From NCBI GenBank assembly GCA_003194485.1, contig PQXD01000016.1, positions 1-53,870 on the forward strand: a stretch of DNA of 53,870 bases, in the 5' to 3' direction. The position numbers were made by a program, and so were the translations under genes. Shown here piece by piece: positions 39,685 to 48,770 of the stretch. The notes below the pieces were generated by a model. That model did no database searches, was not told the origin of the DNA, and saw only the letters and a program-made list of their open reading frames with translations. Each line of letters opens with the position of its first letter. Within the stretch, counting starts at the first letter, position 1. Origin of the DNA: Deltaproteobacteria bacterium. GTDB lineage: Bacteria > Desulfobacterota > Dissulfuribacteria > Dissulfuribacterales > UBA3076.

Positions 39685-42067
39685 GTTACATTTCCATTAT
39701 GTAGCTTCAGAATCGCCGGTGTTATCCATAGTGCGGTCGGCCAGGCTGCACCGATCCCGGCAAGCACTGTGGCTCCCAGTATGTGGAGGGCCGGATGCTC
39801 TGCCAGGGTCAATACCCCAAAGCCTGAAAGGGTACTGGCAGTACACATGCTCACGGCAAAAAACGTGGTTTTGAAAATCGCCCTCTGGTAGGCGCATACT
39901 ACAAAGATGCCGTAGTCCACGCTAATGCCTATTACCATGATCCCAATGAGAATGTGCATGAGGTTGATGTCTTTGTTGCACAGGTAATTGAATATGACCA
40001 TGGACGACAGGGCGGAAAGCACAGGGGCCAATGCTGCAAGCACAGGCATCGGCCTTCGGAAGAAAAACCACACCAGACATACTATGAGTATGCCGGCTGC
40101 GATGGAAAGCCTGGTTAAGTCGCGACGCAATAGTATCTCTATGCTGGAGCGCCATTTGGAATTGGAGAGGACTGCAACTCCGGGAATTTGTTCCTCCAGT
40201 TTTTTAAGCACAGGCCATGTGCCGGGGATGTCCGGGGCAATTGTAGCTATCACTATCTCATGCCGATTATTGTCCTGGTTTTTTGTGCCGTGCTTATCCG
40301 GCAGACGCAGCATGGAACATATCAATGGTGAAAGCGGCCCGGAAATCAGAACACCTGGATCCAGGATAACAGGCTCGGCAGACAACCATTCAAAAAAGGG
40401 TGAAAAGGCCCCGGGGATAAAACCCAGTTCTGTTCCAATTCGGTCCATTTCCTTTTCAGCGCTAACGCGCCGCTTTTCCCAAAAAATGTTCCAGTTTGAT
40501 ATGTTTTGTGCCTGCAGGCATGGTCCGGGAAGAATTGGAGAAATACTTCGCAAACCCGATATGGAATGATGCTGAAGTTCCTCATAGACTCGGTCGTTTC
40601 GATCCAGGGCCTGTGACAGGGTGCTTCCTGAAACCAGAACAAATGCCTCATCTCCAGCGGGTCCCCAGGTAGCGCGAAAATGGGCCTCGTCTGCTTTTAT
40701 CTTTGGAGTAATCATGTCCAGTGTCTGAAGGTTTCCGTTATAGTGCAACCTGGGCCAGGCCAAAGCTCCGGCGGCAAGCAACAGCCCCCATAGTATGAGC
40801 TTTGATTTTGAATACCGGAGGCCGGGCTTTATATGTTCTTCTTTTGAAATCCGGGGTTTTCTTATTGCGAGGGTGGGCACAAGTATCCAGGCCAATACCA
40901 CTGCCAGAAAGACCCCGGTTATGGCCAAAGCGGCCATTTGCCTGTGAGATGGGACTTCAGAGAAGAGCAACACCACAAAGACCGCGAGAGTGGTCGCTGT
41001 GGACAAAATTACCGGGCGTTTAACACCTTTGAGGACAGCATCTTTGCCGCCGGGACTTCTGGAAAGCGCAAGATAGATATGTATAGCAGAATCTACTGCA
41101 ATACCCAGAAGGACAATGCCGAACCCGAGGGCAATAGCACTTACCCGGTCGTAAAAGAGCCTCAGAACGGCTATTGCCACAGGGGCGGCCATAAAGGGAA
41201 TGCCCACTACCAATAACGCGCGGGGATCCCGAAAAATCAGGAAAAAGAATATAAACAGTGTCAAAGTGGCCAATGGCAGGAGCTTGCGCAGATCTTTCTG
41301 GACTGTGCGGGCGTTTGCCAGGGTATGTGGAAGGGCGCCGATGATTCGTGCGCTTACTCCATGAACCAGGCCCTGCTTAAGGGCCTTTTGCACCTCACCC
41401 TGTACTTGTTCCGCAGCCTTGGAATCTGTAAGCGGGAGTGCGCTTTCAGCCCAAATAAGACAACTTCTGCCGTCCTGACTAAAAAAAATCCATCTCGAAT
41501 TTGACCAGTAAATTCACCACGGAGCCTGGAAAGGCGCTTTATAAGAAGACGTGACAGCCCAAGCGGGTCCCGGCGTATCTGTTCCTTGAGTGGCAATCCG
41601 GCAGGGCTGTTTAACAGGGCAAAATCCTCTGTAAGGGCCTGATTAAGTCCATCCGTAGTAAGCTGGGATTGTATCCAGCGCAGGTCTTCTTCTGCCAGAA
41701 GGGCCGGCAGATGGGACCATAGTTGATCCAGAAGTCTCCATTCATAGCCTGGAGGAAGCTGATATAACACTTCCCTGAATACGGGATTTTCTGCAAGAAC
41801 TGATCCAACTTGTCTGGCAGAAGTTTTGAGTGCCTGTTCAATTCCATTCCTTGAAACAGTCGTCTGGGAAGGATTTATTTCCAAGCTGATAAAGACACGA
41901 TTTACCAGCCCCATACGTTGTAGCAACTGGATATCCCCGCGTACTGCTGAATCCGGCAAGAGGTCCAATGCATCCTCTCCAAGATATATCCCCCTGGCTG
42001 CAAACAATCCAAATGCGGCCAGAAAAAAAGCAATGCCCCATTTCAGCCAGACGGACTTTGTGTTCAC
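39681..42067 (-). pseudogene. MMPL/RND-type exporter gene with a frameshift at a homopolymer
   Basis: Two frames join into one exporter of about 795 residues. The first (from ATG 42067) has one membrane helix and a periplasmic domain up to DGFF. The second continues from SQDGRSCLIWAESALPLTD through LFIFFFLIF, VAVLRLFYDRVSAIALGFGIVLLGIAVDSAIHIYLAL, a second periplasmic domain and a last membrane block (LMHILIGIMVIGISVDYGIFVVCAYQ). The change of frame falls at T8 on the coding strand (41481-41488). It could be a sequencing error, slippage, or a real mutation. This family (ApeM) is proposed to export the polyene lipid. It overlaps the LolA-like and DUF3261-like genes by four bases. Confidence 0.8.
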
Positions 42068-42711
42068 GGGCTGCTACACCTGGTAAAAAGGGATTGGTTC
42101 AGGGGTTGGTTCAGGATAAAATCGCTAAACGAAATTACAGTATGGTCCCCGCCGGCTTCCTGTATTCTTACTGTGGTTGGTTGCAACGAATCAGGATTAA
42201 AGCTGATCTTTACACTGGAAATTGCCCTTGCTATCTTTGGATCGCTTGCTGTAAGTACAAGGCAAGGGCCTGGTTCAAGCAATACCATATGGTATTGTTC
42301 TTGTAGAGTAGCATATGATCCGTTTACCCAGGTCCATATCTGTTTAGATACCATTTGCATTACCGGATCCGTAGCCAGATTAAATCTCTGAGGCTCACTA
42401 TTGCCACTGCATTTTATCCCTTTGGCGCCATTAAAAATCAACACAGAGGCTATAGGGCTTGTGAATTCCCAGCGCAGTTTGTCCGGCTTTTCCAAGGCCA
42501 TGCGGCCTCGAAAAATAACCGGCCGGGCAAAGATGGCTAAATGACGTTCCTGTTTCAGTGTGCACGTTAAGGTCTTGACAGTGGCGGCCTTTGCCTCTAC
42601 CTCGTGGATAAATGATGAAAGTCTGCCATTGTCTTCTGCAAAAACAGGAGAAATAATAAAAAAGGATAAAAGTATAAGTATCAGTTTCTGCCTCATTCCT
42701 TTTCCGCTCAC
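42064..42711 (-). CDS. LolA-like outer-membrane lipoprotein carrier protein
   Basis: About 215 residues with a signal peptide (LILILLSFFIISPVFA). FIHEVEAKAATVKTLTCTLKQERHL and FRGRMALEKPDKLRWEF, then VLIFNGAKGIKC fit the half-barrel fold of LolA-like proteins used in aryl-polyene and related lipid clusters. It would carry the acyl product or lipoprotein across the periplasm. GTG 42711 overlaps the FabG-like stop; ATG 42696 is also possible but its AAAAGGA touches the start. It overlaps the exporter by four bases. Confidence 0.82.
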   Translation of the reverse strand: MSGKGMRQKLILILLSFFIISPVFAEDNGRLSSFIHEVEAKAATVKTLTCTLKQERHLAIFARPVIFRGRMALEKPDKLRWEFTSPIASVLIFNGAKGIKCSGNSEPQRFNLATDPVMQMVSKQIWTWVNGSYATLQEQYHMVLLEPGPCLVLTASDPKIARAISSVKISFNPDSLQPTTVRIQEAGGDHTVISFSDFILNQPLNQSLFTRCSSP

Positions 42712-43436
42712 ATGTAAAGGCCCCCGTTTACCCCTATAACCTGCCCTGTAATGTAGCTTGCCTCATCGCTCAGCAGGAAATTTACCACCCCTGCCACCTC
42801 TTCAGGCCGTCCGATGCGGCCAAGGGGAATAGTCGGGAGCAGTTTTTCCCTGGGCAGGTCCCGGATCATCTCCGTCTCAATGAGTCCGGGTGATACTGCG
42901 TTGACCAGAATGTTGCGCTTGGCCACCTCCCTGGCAAGGGCCTTGGATGCCCCTATGAGCCCTGCCTTTGCCGCAGAGTAGTTAATCTGACCTGCCAGGC
43001 CTGTCTCCCCTGACACAGAGGCAATGGCAATGATCCGGCCCTGTCTTTTGGACAGCATGGCCTTTAACAAAATACGCGTCAGCAGAAAGAAACCGGTCAG
43101 GTGAACGTTGAGCACTGTATCCCAATCCTCCCTGCGCATCAGGGCCGCCACTGTGTCACGGGTGACTCCGGCACTGTGGACTAAAGCGTATGGCACTTCC
43201 TCATCCAGCAATGGGGTGAGAACCTTGTCCACAGCCGGTTCGTCAGCCACATCAAAGGGCAGGAGAGTACAGCGCTGTCCCCGGGCCTCTATGTCACTTT
43301 TTACAGATGCGGCCGCTTCATGCGAGGAGCGGTAATTGAGCCAGATATCATAGCCCGCGCTGGCCAGTCTTTTGGCAATCGCAGCTCCAATACCCCGGCT
43401 GCCGCCTGTAATCAATACTGTGCGTGGTTTGTCCAT
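42708..43436 (-). CDS. 3-oxoacyl-ACP reductase (FabG/ApeQ-like)
   Basis: A 242-residue classical SDR. ITGGSRGIGAAIAKRL is the NADPH motif, VHSAGVTRD the NAG-type stretch, and the catalytic residues are Ser in IASVSGETG, Tyr and Lys in YSAAKAGLIGASK. PGLIETEMIRDLP and YITGQVIGVNGGLYM complete the FabG pattern. It reduces the beta-keto group during chain growth. ATG 43436. A four-helix-bundle remnant separates it from the upstream radical SAM gene, which may affect read-through of the operon. Confidence 0.93.
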   Translation of the reverse strand: MDKPRTVLITGGSRGIGAAIAKRLASAGYDIWLNYRSSHEAAASVKSDIEARGQRCTLLPFDVADEPAVDKVLTPLLDEEVPYALVHSAGVTRDTVAALMRREDWDTVLNVHLTGFFLLTRILLKAMLSKRQGRIIAIASVSGETGLAGQINYSAAKAGLIGASKALAREVAKRNILVNAVSPGLIETEMIRDLPREKLLPTIPLGRIGRPEEVAGVVNFLLSDEASYITGQVIGVNGGLYM

Positions 43437-43489
43437 AATACGTTCCTATGCATAACATCGTAACCTTTCACAGGTTCAGAGGTTTAGGG

Positions 43490-43715
43490 TTCGAGAAAAA
43501 AATGAACATCGAACATCGAACGTCCAACATCGAATATTGAATGGGGAAAAGGACTTTATCCATAAGCTTCGTATCTTATTAAAGGAAGTTAGGGAAACCC
43601 GGAGATAGTTAAAACTCATTCAGCGTGTACCGTTGAATGTTCGATATTGAATATTTGTTTTTCATTCGACGTTGGACGTTGGACGTTCGACGTTCGATGT
43701 TCGACGTTCATCTTT
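43490..43715. mobile_element. Deletion derivative of a four-helix-bundle element, copy B
   Basis: The core (about 43542-43635) is nearly identical to copy A, with single-base changes (GGGAGACCC to GGGAAACCC, GAGACAG to GAGATAG) and a one-A loss that breaks the short coding frame. Arms are again GAACATCG/GACGTTCG words, but the right arm is longer than in copy A. The right end touches the stop codon of the radical SAM gene (43716). Copy A and B must share an origin more recent than their arms. Confidence 0.75.
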
Positions 43716-45167
43716 TCAGCCCTCTCCAAGTCGTTTATTGCTTCTGGCAAATCTGAGAAAATCTCCCATATTCTCCAAAAAACGTAACCAACTATCAGGT
43801 GAGCGCCAGACCATGGCCGCATAACCTAAAAGGACTTTCGGGCGCATAAAATGGGTCTTGTAGAATTTCTGGAAAAGTTCCTCCATTTGCTCCTTGGTCA
43901 TCCCTTTTGGAATGAACTGGAAGTGCATGCAGTCCATCTTTTCCCAGTCTTCATCAAACTCTCCTAATTCATGGATGTTTTGATAAATGGGAGAGCCGGG
44001 GAATGGAATAAACTTGGCCAGGTTAAAATCGTCAATGGGCAGGGAAAATACATAGTCCATGCTCTTCTTGATACTGGCTTCAGTCTCACCCGGCAACCCC
44101 ATCATCAAAAGTCCTTTAGTACGGATCCCTGCCTGTTTGATCAAGCGTATTTTGTCTGCCAATAGTTGCAGGTTTACATGCTGCCGGTGTCGGGCCAAGA
44201 GATTCTCGTCACCGGTTTCAATTCCAAGGCTGATCATCCAACATCCCGCTGCCTTCATCTGTCGAAGCAGATCCAAATCGATATGTTCAGCCCGCACTGC
44301 ACAGTTAAAACTCATTCCCAATGGGCTGTCTATCAGCATCTGTGTAAATTTATCAATCCTTTTGCGGTTGAAAGTAAATTGATCGTCATAGAAATTGATG
44401 TGCCGTATCCCGAAGCGTTCCTTCAGATAGCGCAGGTGGTGATACATATACTCGGCTGAGTTGTAACGGAAAGTGCGCCGGAATACAGACCGGTCACAAT
44501 AGCTGCAGGCATAAGGGCAGCCACGGCTGGATATGCAACTGGTATTGGGAACCCTGGGATAATTGAATATGGGCAGCCTGTAGGCTTCGGGGTACCCTTC
44601 CAACTCCTCGTAGGCAGGAAACGGAAGGGTGTCGAGCACAATCCCTTTGTCCCGATAACCGGTAAAACAGGTATCTCCTCCGGCATCCCGGTATATTACA
44701 CCCTGAATCAGGGCAGCCTCTTTTCCGCCGCACTCCATCAGTTCGGCAAGGGTCTGCTCCCCTTCACCTACAACGACAAAATCAATAACAGGGAAGTCTT
44801 CCAAGACCCGTTCTTTCATGGCCGAAACATGGGGACCGCCCAATACCGCCTGGATGTCAGGCAGGATGCTCTTGGCAATTTTTATGATGCGGACTGCGTC
44901 AAGAAAACTCGATGTGGTGCAGCTCACGCCTATAAAGGCAGGTTGTTCTGTCAACAGATAATCACGGACAAGACGATCCGAGTCAGGCCGGGCGTAGTAG
45001 TCGATAATGGCGGCATCATTTCCCTGTCTTTTGAGAAAGGCCGCAATGCTTGCCAGTCCCAGAGGAGGCATGATGTTTGCCATTCTGGAGATGTCCCTGC
45101 CCGCGGCTTCTGTCCGATAGCCGAGCGGATGGACCAGCAGAATATTTTTTGCATTCAGAGTGGTCAT
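43716..45167 (-). CDS. B12-binding radical SAM enzyme
   Basis: About 483 residues from ATG 45167 (a longer reading from 45218 is possible). The N-terminal 150 residues are a cobalamin-binding Rossmann domain (LVHPLGYRTEA, MPPLGLASIAAFLKRQG, VLGGPHVSA), without the DxHxxG motif, as in many class B enzymes. CISSRGCPYACSYCDRS holds the radical SAM cluster, and LGIETGDENLLARHRQ and GLLMMGLPGETEASIKKS are the class pattern. Such enzymes methylate or rearrange unactivated carbons, including in hopanoid and ladderane-like pathways. It lies within the aryl-polyene-like operon, so modification of the acyl chain or a lipid is plausible. The reaction is unknown. Confidence 0.85.
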   Translation of the reverse strand: MTTLNAKNILLVHPLGYRTEAAGRDISRMANIMPPLGLASIAAFLKRQGNDAAIIDYYARPDSDRLVRDYLLTEQPAFIGVSCTTSSFLDAVRIIKIAKSILPDIQAVLGGPHVSAMKERVLEDFPVIDFVVVGEGEQTLAELMECGGKEAALIQGVIYRDAGGDTCFTGYRDKGIVLDTLPFPAYEELEGYPEAYRLPIFNYPRVPNTSCISSRGCPYACSYCDRSVFRRTFRYNSAEYMYHHLRYLKERFGIRHINFYDDQFTFNRKRIDKFTQMLIDSPLGMSFNCAVRAEHIDLDLLRQMKAAGCWMISLGIETGDENLLARHRQHVNLQLLADKIRLIKQAGIRTKGLLMMGLPGETEASIKKSMDYVFSLPIDDFNLAKFIPFPGSPIYQNIHELGEFDEDWEKMDCMHFQFIPKGMTKEQMEELFQKFYKTHFMRPKVLLGYAAMVWRSPDSWLRFLENMGDFLRFARSNKRLGEG

Positions 45168-45342
45168 TTTCTTTTCATGCCATTGAGGCGCAATCCTTTG
45201 AAAAAGCGTACGAGTCAATAAGGCACGTCTGGAGCTTCAAAGGCTTATATAGACGAGCTGTCTTCAGCTAATGTACCTGAAAGTAACATTAACTTAAATA
45301 GTTGTACATCAAGGCAATAATTGAGAAGAAAGCAAAACGAAA

Positions 45343-45741
45343 TTATAATGGCATAGGTGTCTTCAGGGAGAAATGGGATACCATGGGATCAAAATCACGA
45401 TCATCATGGAGCAAGGTCAATCCCTCCATAATACAAAACGTCGCGATTATTATATCAATTGTTTTTCGTACAGTGACACCAGCTTTTCGAAGGAGTCGGT
45501 AATTTTGGGCACTTTTAATGGCGACATTGTATCCACCGATTTGACGAAACGGAAGATCACTGAGGAAGTTCTTGGCTATTTCGTAATCTTTATTAGATCT
45601 GAAACCCTGAAGGACCTCTGTGAGAATTAAATCACCGATGACGACGGGTACATTTGAAAGGTAATTGTCAAGAAGGTCTGTTTGCCATGTGGAAATACCG
45701 TTGAAATAATTGACCCATACGGATGAGTCGACCAAAATCAC
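45343..45741 (-). CDS. vapC: PIN-domain toxin (VapC type)
   Basis: A 132-residue PIN ribonuclease. ILVDSSVWVNYF starts the fold with the first Asp, LTEVLQGF gives the Glu, and RKTIDIIIATFCI and LLHDDRDFDPM the later acidic residues, as in VapC toxins that cut tRNA or rRNA. GTG 45741 overlaps the VapB stop in GTGA. It interrupts the polyene-like operon together with its antitoxin, probably as a stable insertion. It is not closely similar to the PIN protein at 598-1056. Confidence 0.9.
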   Translation of the reverse strand: MILVDSSVWVNYFNGISTWQTDLLDNYLSNVPVVIGDLILTEVLQGFRSNKDYEIAKNFLSDLPFRQIGGYNVAIKSAQNYRLLRKAGVTVRKTIDIIIATFCIMEGLTLLHDDRDFDPMVSHFSLKTPMPL

Positions 45742-45932
45742 TGGTCTAACCTCATTGCATCAAGGTCACCATCCCATTTCAATTTTCCACGTAAGCTTTT
45801 GATACGTTCTTGTTTTTTAATTTGAACCAATAATTTAAGCCCTGTCTCAACAACAGCTTTTTTGGTTTTTAGCTGGCTGAGTGTCATGGCTTCATGCATT
45901 AATTCGTCATCTATAATAATATTGGTTCTCAT
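45738..45932 (-). CDS. vapB: VapB-type antitoxin
   Basis: A 64-residue antitoxin from ATG 45932 (GAGGC upstream). MRTNIIIDDELMHEAMTLS is the ribbon-helix-helix start of the VapB family that dimerises on operator DNA, and LKTKKAVVETGLKLLVQ the following helix. The C-terminal tail KWDGDLDAMRLDQ would block the toxin. It overlaps vapC by four bases. A longer frame to 46049 adds unrelated codons upstream and is unlikely. Confidence 0.88.
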   Translation of the reverse strand: MRTNIIIDDELMHEAMTLSQLKTKKAVVETGLKLLVQIKKQERIKSLRGKLKWDGDLDAMRLDQ

Positions 45933-46169
45933 AGTATTGCCTCTATGATTAATGTGTATTAAAAATATAATACATACACATTCGATCGATGTCAAGACCT
46001 GATATTTTTTATGAATTGTAAGCAGATGTACACATGGATGGCAGCGCACGCATTCAGGTTGTGACAGGGGACCGGAAGTCCTGGAAAAATCAATTATCGG
46101 TTCTGTAGTTCAACAACTGCTATGCGATTGACTATCCGCAGAATGGCATCTTTTAGATAAATTCCCGCT

Positions 46170-46763
46170 CTAATAGTTTCCTATGATATCTTTGACCTTG
46201 CCATGCGTACCAAAGGCTACGATAAACTTACCCCACCGGTTCCGCCAGTATTGCCAACTCGAAGCCGCCATGGGATCAGAAACAACAAACTCAGGCGGAT
46301 ATCCTATAGCAATCAGGACACCCTGCTTGCTCATACCTACCATGGCCCTGGCGTCCTCAATCCCCTTTTTGTCCACGCTCGACAGACTCCCGACCCTTGT
46401 TTTAAGCTTGTTGGGATCAGTAGTCAGGAAACGCGCCAAGTGATCTCTAACCGTTGTTATTTTACGTGTCCGTTTATGGATTTCGTACGTAAAGTTTTCG
46501 CCGGATGCCTCAAACTTGACTTTTTTCCCAGAAATCTTCTTTATTTTTATCGGGGTGCCCCATTTCAGCACCTTACCTGCCAGTTGATAGTTTACTGATG
46601 ATAATTTGTTGTTGTTCGGGTCGGCATGGAGATTACATTTAAGATAGTATGTTTTGCCGGCCTCGATATCACTGTTGCCTGCAAGAGCTGATTTGTGGGT
46701 AGGCATCAAGACAAGACAAAGAATGAATACACAGACCAAAGACCATACACCGGTCATCTTCAT
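46170..46763 (-). CDS. Secreted protein with SmpA/BamE-like C-terminal domain
   Basis: A 197-residue protein with a signal peptide (VWSLVCVFILCLVLMPTHKSALA) and no lipobox. The middle part (YYLKCNLHADPNNNKLSSVNYQL, GTPIKIKKISGKKVKFEASG) is beta-rich and unidentified. The C-terminal 60 residues (VGMSKQGVLIAIGYPPEFV, WQYWRNRWGKFIVAFGTHGKVKDI) follow the SmpA/OmlA pattern of two helices and beta strands. ATG 46763 has an excellent AAAGGAGG. It lies between the ligase and vapBC. A role in envelope assembly or polyene transfer is inference. Confidence 0.7.
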   Translation of the reverse strand: MKMTGVWSLVCVFILCLVLMPTHKSALAGNSDIEAGKTYYLKCNLHADPNNNKLSSVNYQLAGKVLKWGTPIKIKKISGKKVKFEASGENFTYEIHKRTRKITTVRDHLARFLTTDPNKLKTRVGSLSSVDKKGIEDARAMVGMSKQGVLIAIGYPPEFVVSDPMAASSWQYWRNRWGKFIVAFGTHGKVKDIIGNY

Positions 46764-46783
46764 GGTTTTTCCTCCTTTATACG

Positions 46784-46917
46784 TCAGATTAGCCGGGCAT
46801 CTCCAAAAGGAGACGTAATATTAAAATCGATAATATCATCAGGTCCTTTGCCTCGCAAGTGCGTAAGCGCCTTAGTAATGGTCAGTGCGTGGTTCAGGGG
46901 TCCTGTTTGAGGTTCAC
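46784..46917 (-). pseudogene. C-terminal scrap of a ketosynthase or chain-length-factor homologue
   Basis: Translation gives LNHALTITKALTHLRGKGPD followed by DIIDFNITSPFGDARLI before a stop at 46784. This resembles the end of the ketosynthase-like protein at 52457-53314 (YALTDAVSRLR, NIIKWTITAPFGQAQLTL). No start or body remains; it begins right after the ligase stop, so it is the residue of a lost paralogue between two operon genes. Confidence 0.55.
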
Positions 46918-48770
46918 TTATGTCGTGGATAAATGATGGAAGTTTGCCGTTTCTTTTTCCTCCCACACCTTGATTTCACCGCAGGCTACAAGTCCATTGG
47001 GACCAACTACTCTGCCTTCCATAATGGTTACTGCCTGAAACTTAAGGGTCTTTTTGAGTTCCACCCGCAAAGTCTCTCCTGGACAAACTTTGCCCATCCA
47101 GGAAAAGTTGTCTATTCCAACCAAAAAGCCCCTGGATGGAATTTGGTCGCTCTGCTTGGCGTCAAATCCGTTTGCTGCGGCCATGGACTGTGCCACCAAC
47201 TCGATAATATACTCGGGAAGAAGCCCTTTATCCGGGTCCACAAAGATACCCTTTGATGGGACCACAGCCTCCGCCACCGCTGTATCCTTATCCTTTTCAA
47301 GGAGCTGGTTAATAATGAGCATGGGCGGGCGATGTGGGACCAGAAGCTGGGCGGGATACGGCAGGGGGCGCCTTTGCACTTTCCCACTGGAAGTGGTGGG
47401 GATATCAGATACTGCCTTCAGTGACACCGGCACCTTATGACATGCAAGATGCCTGCGGCAGAGGGCCAGCAGTTCTTCTCTCTCTAAGTTTTCCCCGATA
47501 TGCAGACACACCTCGCCGCGGACTATGTCACCTGAACGTTGGTGCGGAACCCCGAAAACCCTGGCCTTTGATACTGATGGATGCTCAAGAAGCACTGCCT
47601 CCACCTCCTCGGGGAAGACCTTGAGCCCGGCCACATTCAACACACAGGATTTGCGGCCCATCAATGTCAATACCCCATTCTCATAACGCCCAAAATCTCC
47701 GGGGTGAAATCCGATTTGTTCCCTTGGCAGCCACGGAGACACATATCCTTCAAACAGGCCAGGTCCCTGTATCAGGACTTCACCGACCTCTCCGTCAGAC
47801 ACTGGACTGCCGAATTCATCCAATATGGTCACTTCATAGCCTGGGACCACCTGACCAACAGAATCATCGGGTGCCGGGGGGTCTGAAGCGTTGATGGCAA
47901 CAAGTCCGGCTTCTATGACACCATATGCCTGGCGGACCGGATGCCTGAAGCGCTTTTCAAACGCCAGGGCAACAGATCTTGGAAGAAAAATCCCTGTAGA
48001 AATGGCCCAGCGCAGATCAGGGAAATTACGGTCTGTAACATCTGCAGCCAGAAGCCTATACTGCCATGGGGTACCGTAAAAAGAGTTGTCACTGGCCATA
48101 TAGAGGCGAGCTCAAGTAAGGTATCAGGACTTTGGTCCTTTGCAAGGAGGATAGTTGCACCGTAGTTCAGATACAGGAAAATAGACACGGCCAGGTGATA
48201 GGCACAGGGAAGGGTCCATAGGACGATATCGTCTGGCCCAATCCCCAGGACACTGTTTGCACAGGCAATCCGGCCTGCAACAGATGCATGGGAGAGAAGG
48301 ACGCCTTTTTGTGCCCCTGTAGTCCCGGAGGTAGGCCTTATAATGGCAGGAGGTGAAGACAAGGTGGCAAATCTTGTTTCAGTCAGAGGGTCTTCGACTT
48401 CGGAAACCAGGGTTAAATTGGCATTTCCTTGATCCAGATCCAGCAGGCCCTGTGCTGCCGAGCAGCGTAAATAATCTTCTGTCTCTGATGAAGTAGCATC
48501 TGGCGGCAGAGGAATAAGGCAGGCCCCGGCCTTGATCACTGCAAGTGCCCAAACCAGATGATCTGTACGGTTTTCCATCGTCAGGGCGAGCCGTTCGCCT
48601 GGCTGCAATCCCAGTTGCCCCAGCTTTGCAGCATGGCAGCAGACTTTCTGCCAGAGTTCGGCATAGGTCATTACAATGGCATCAGAGACCAGTGCTTGAT
48701 GATCCGGATCTGTCTCCGCCTGCCTTTCGATGCCTGTCAGGACGTTGGTGCTGTTGAGATCAGGGGTCAT
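46918..48770 (-). CDS. AMP-dependent acyl/aryl ligase fused to a dehydratase domain, frameshifted
   Basis: Two frames make one protein of about 617 residues. From ATG 48770, the first has ALVSDAIVMTYAELW and PTSGTTGAQKGVLLSH (P-loop), to VTTLFTVPH. The second continues with QYRLLAADVTDRNFPDLRWAISTG, QAYGVIEAGLVAIN, GDFGRYENGVLTLMGRKS and ends the ligase at TSSGKVQRR. A hot-dog dehydratase (LLVPHRPPMLIINQLLEK, ELVAQSMAAANGFD) follows, like ApeI. The frame changes near 48068, in a GGGG run on the plus strand. An ApeH-ApeI-type fusion would activate an aryl starter and dehydrate chain intermediates. The frameshift leaves activity uncertain. Confidence 0.82.

Noticed and set aside
43616-43822. 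Possible small minus-strand protein with NVEHRTSN-type repeats
   Set aside because: It is a translation of the arm words of the four-helix-bundle derivative, a composition artefact.
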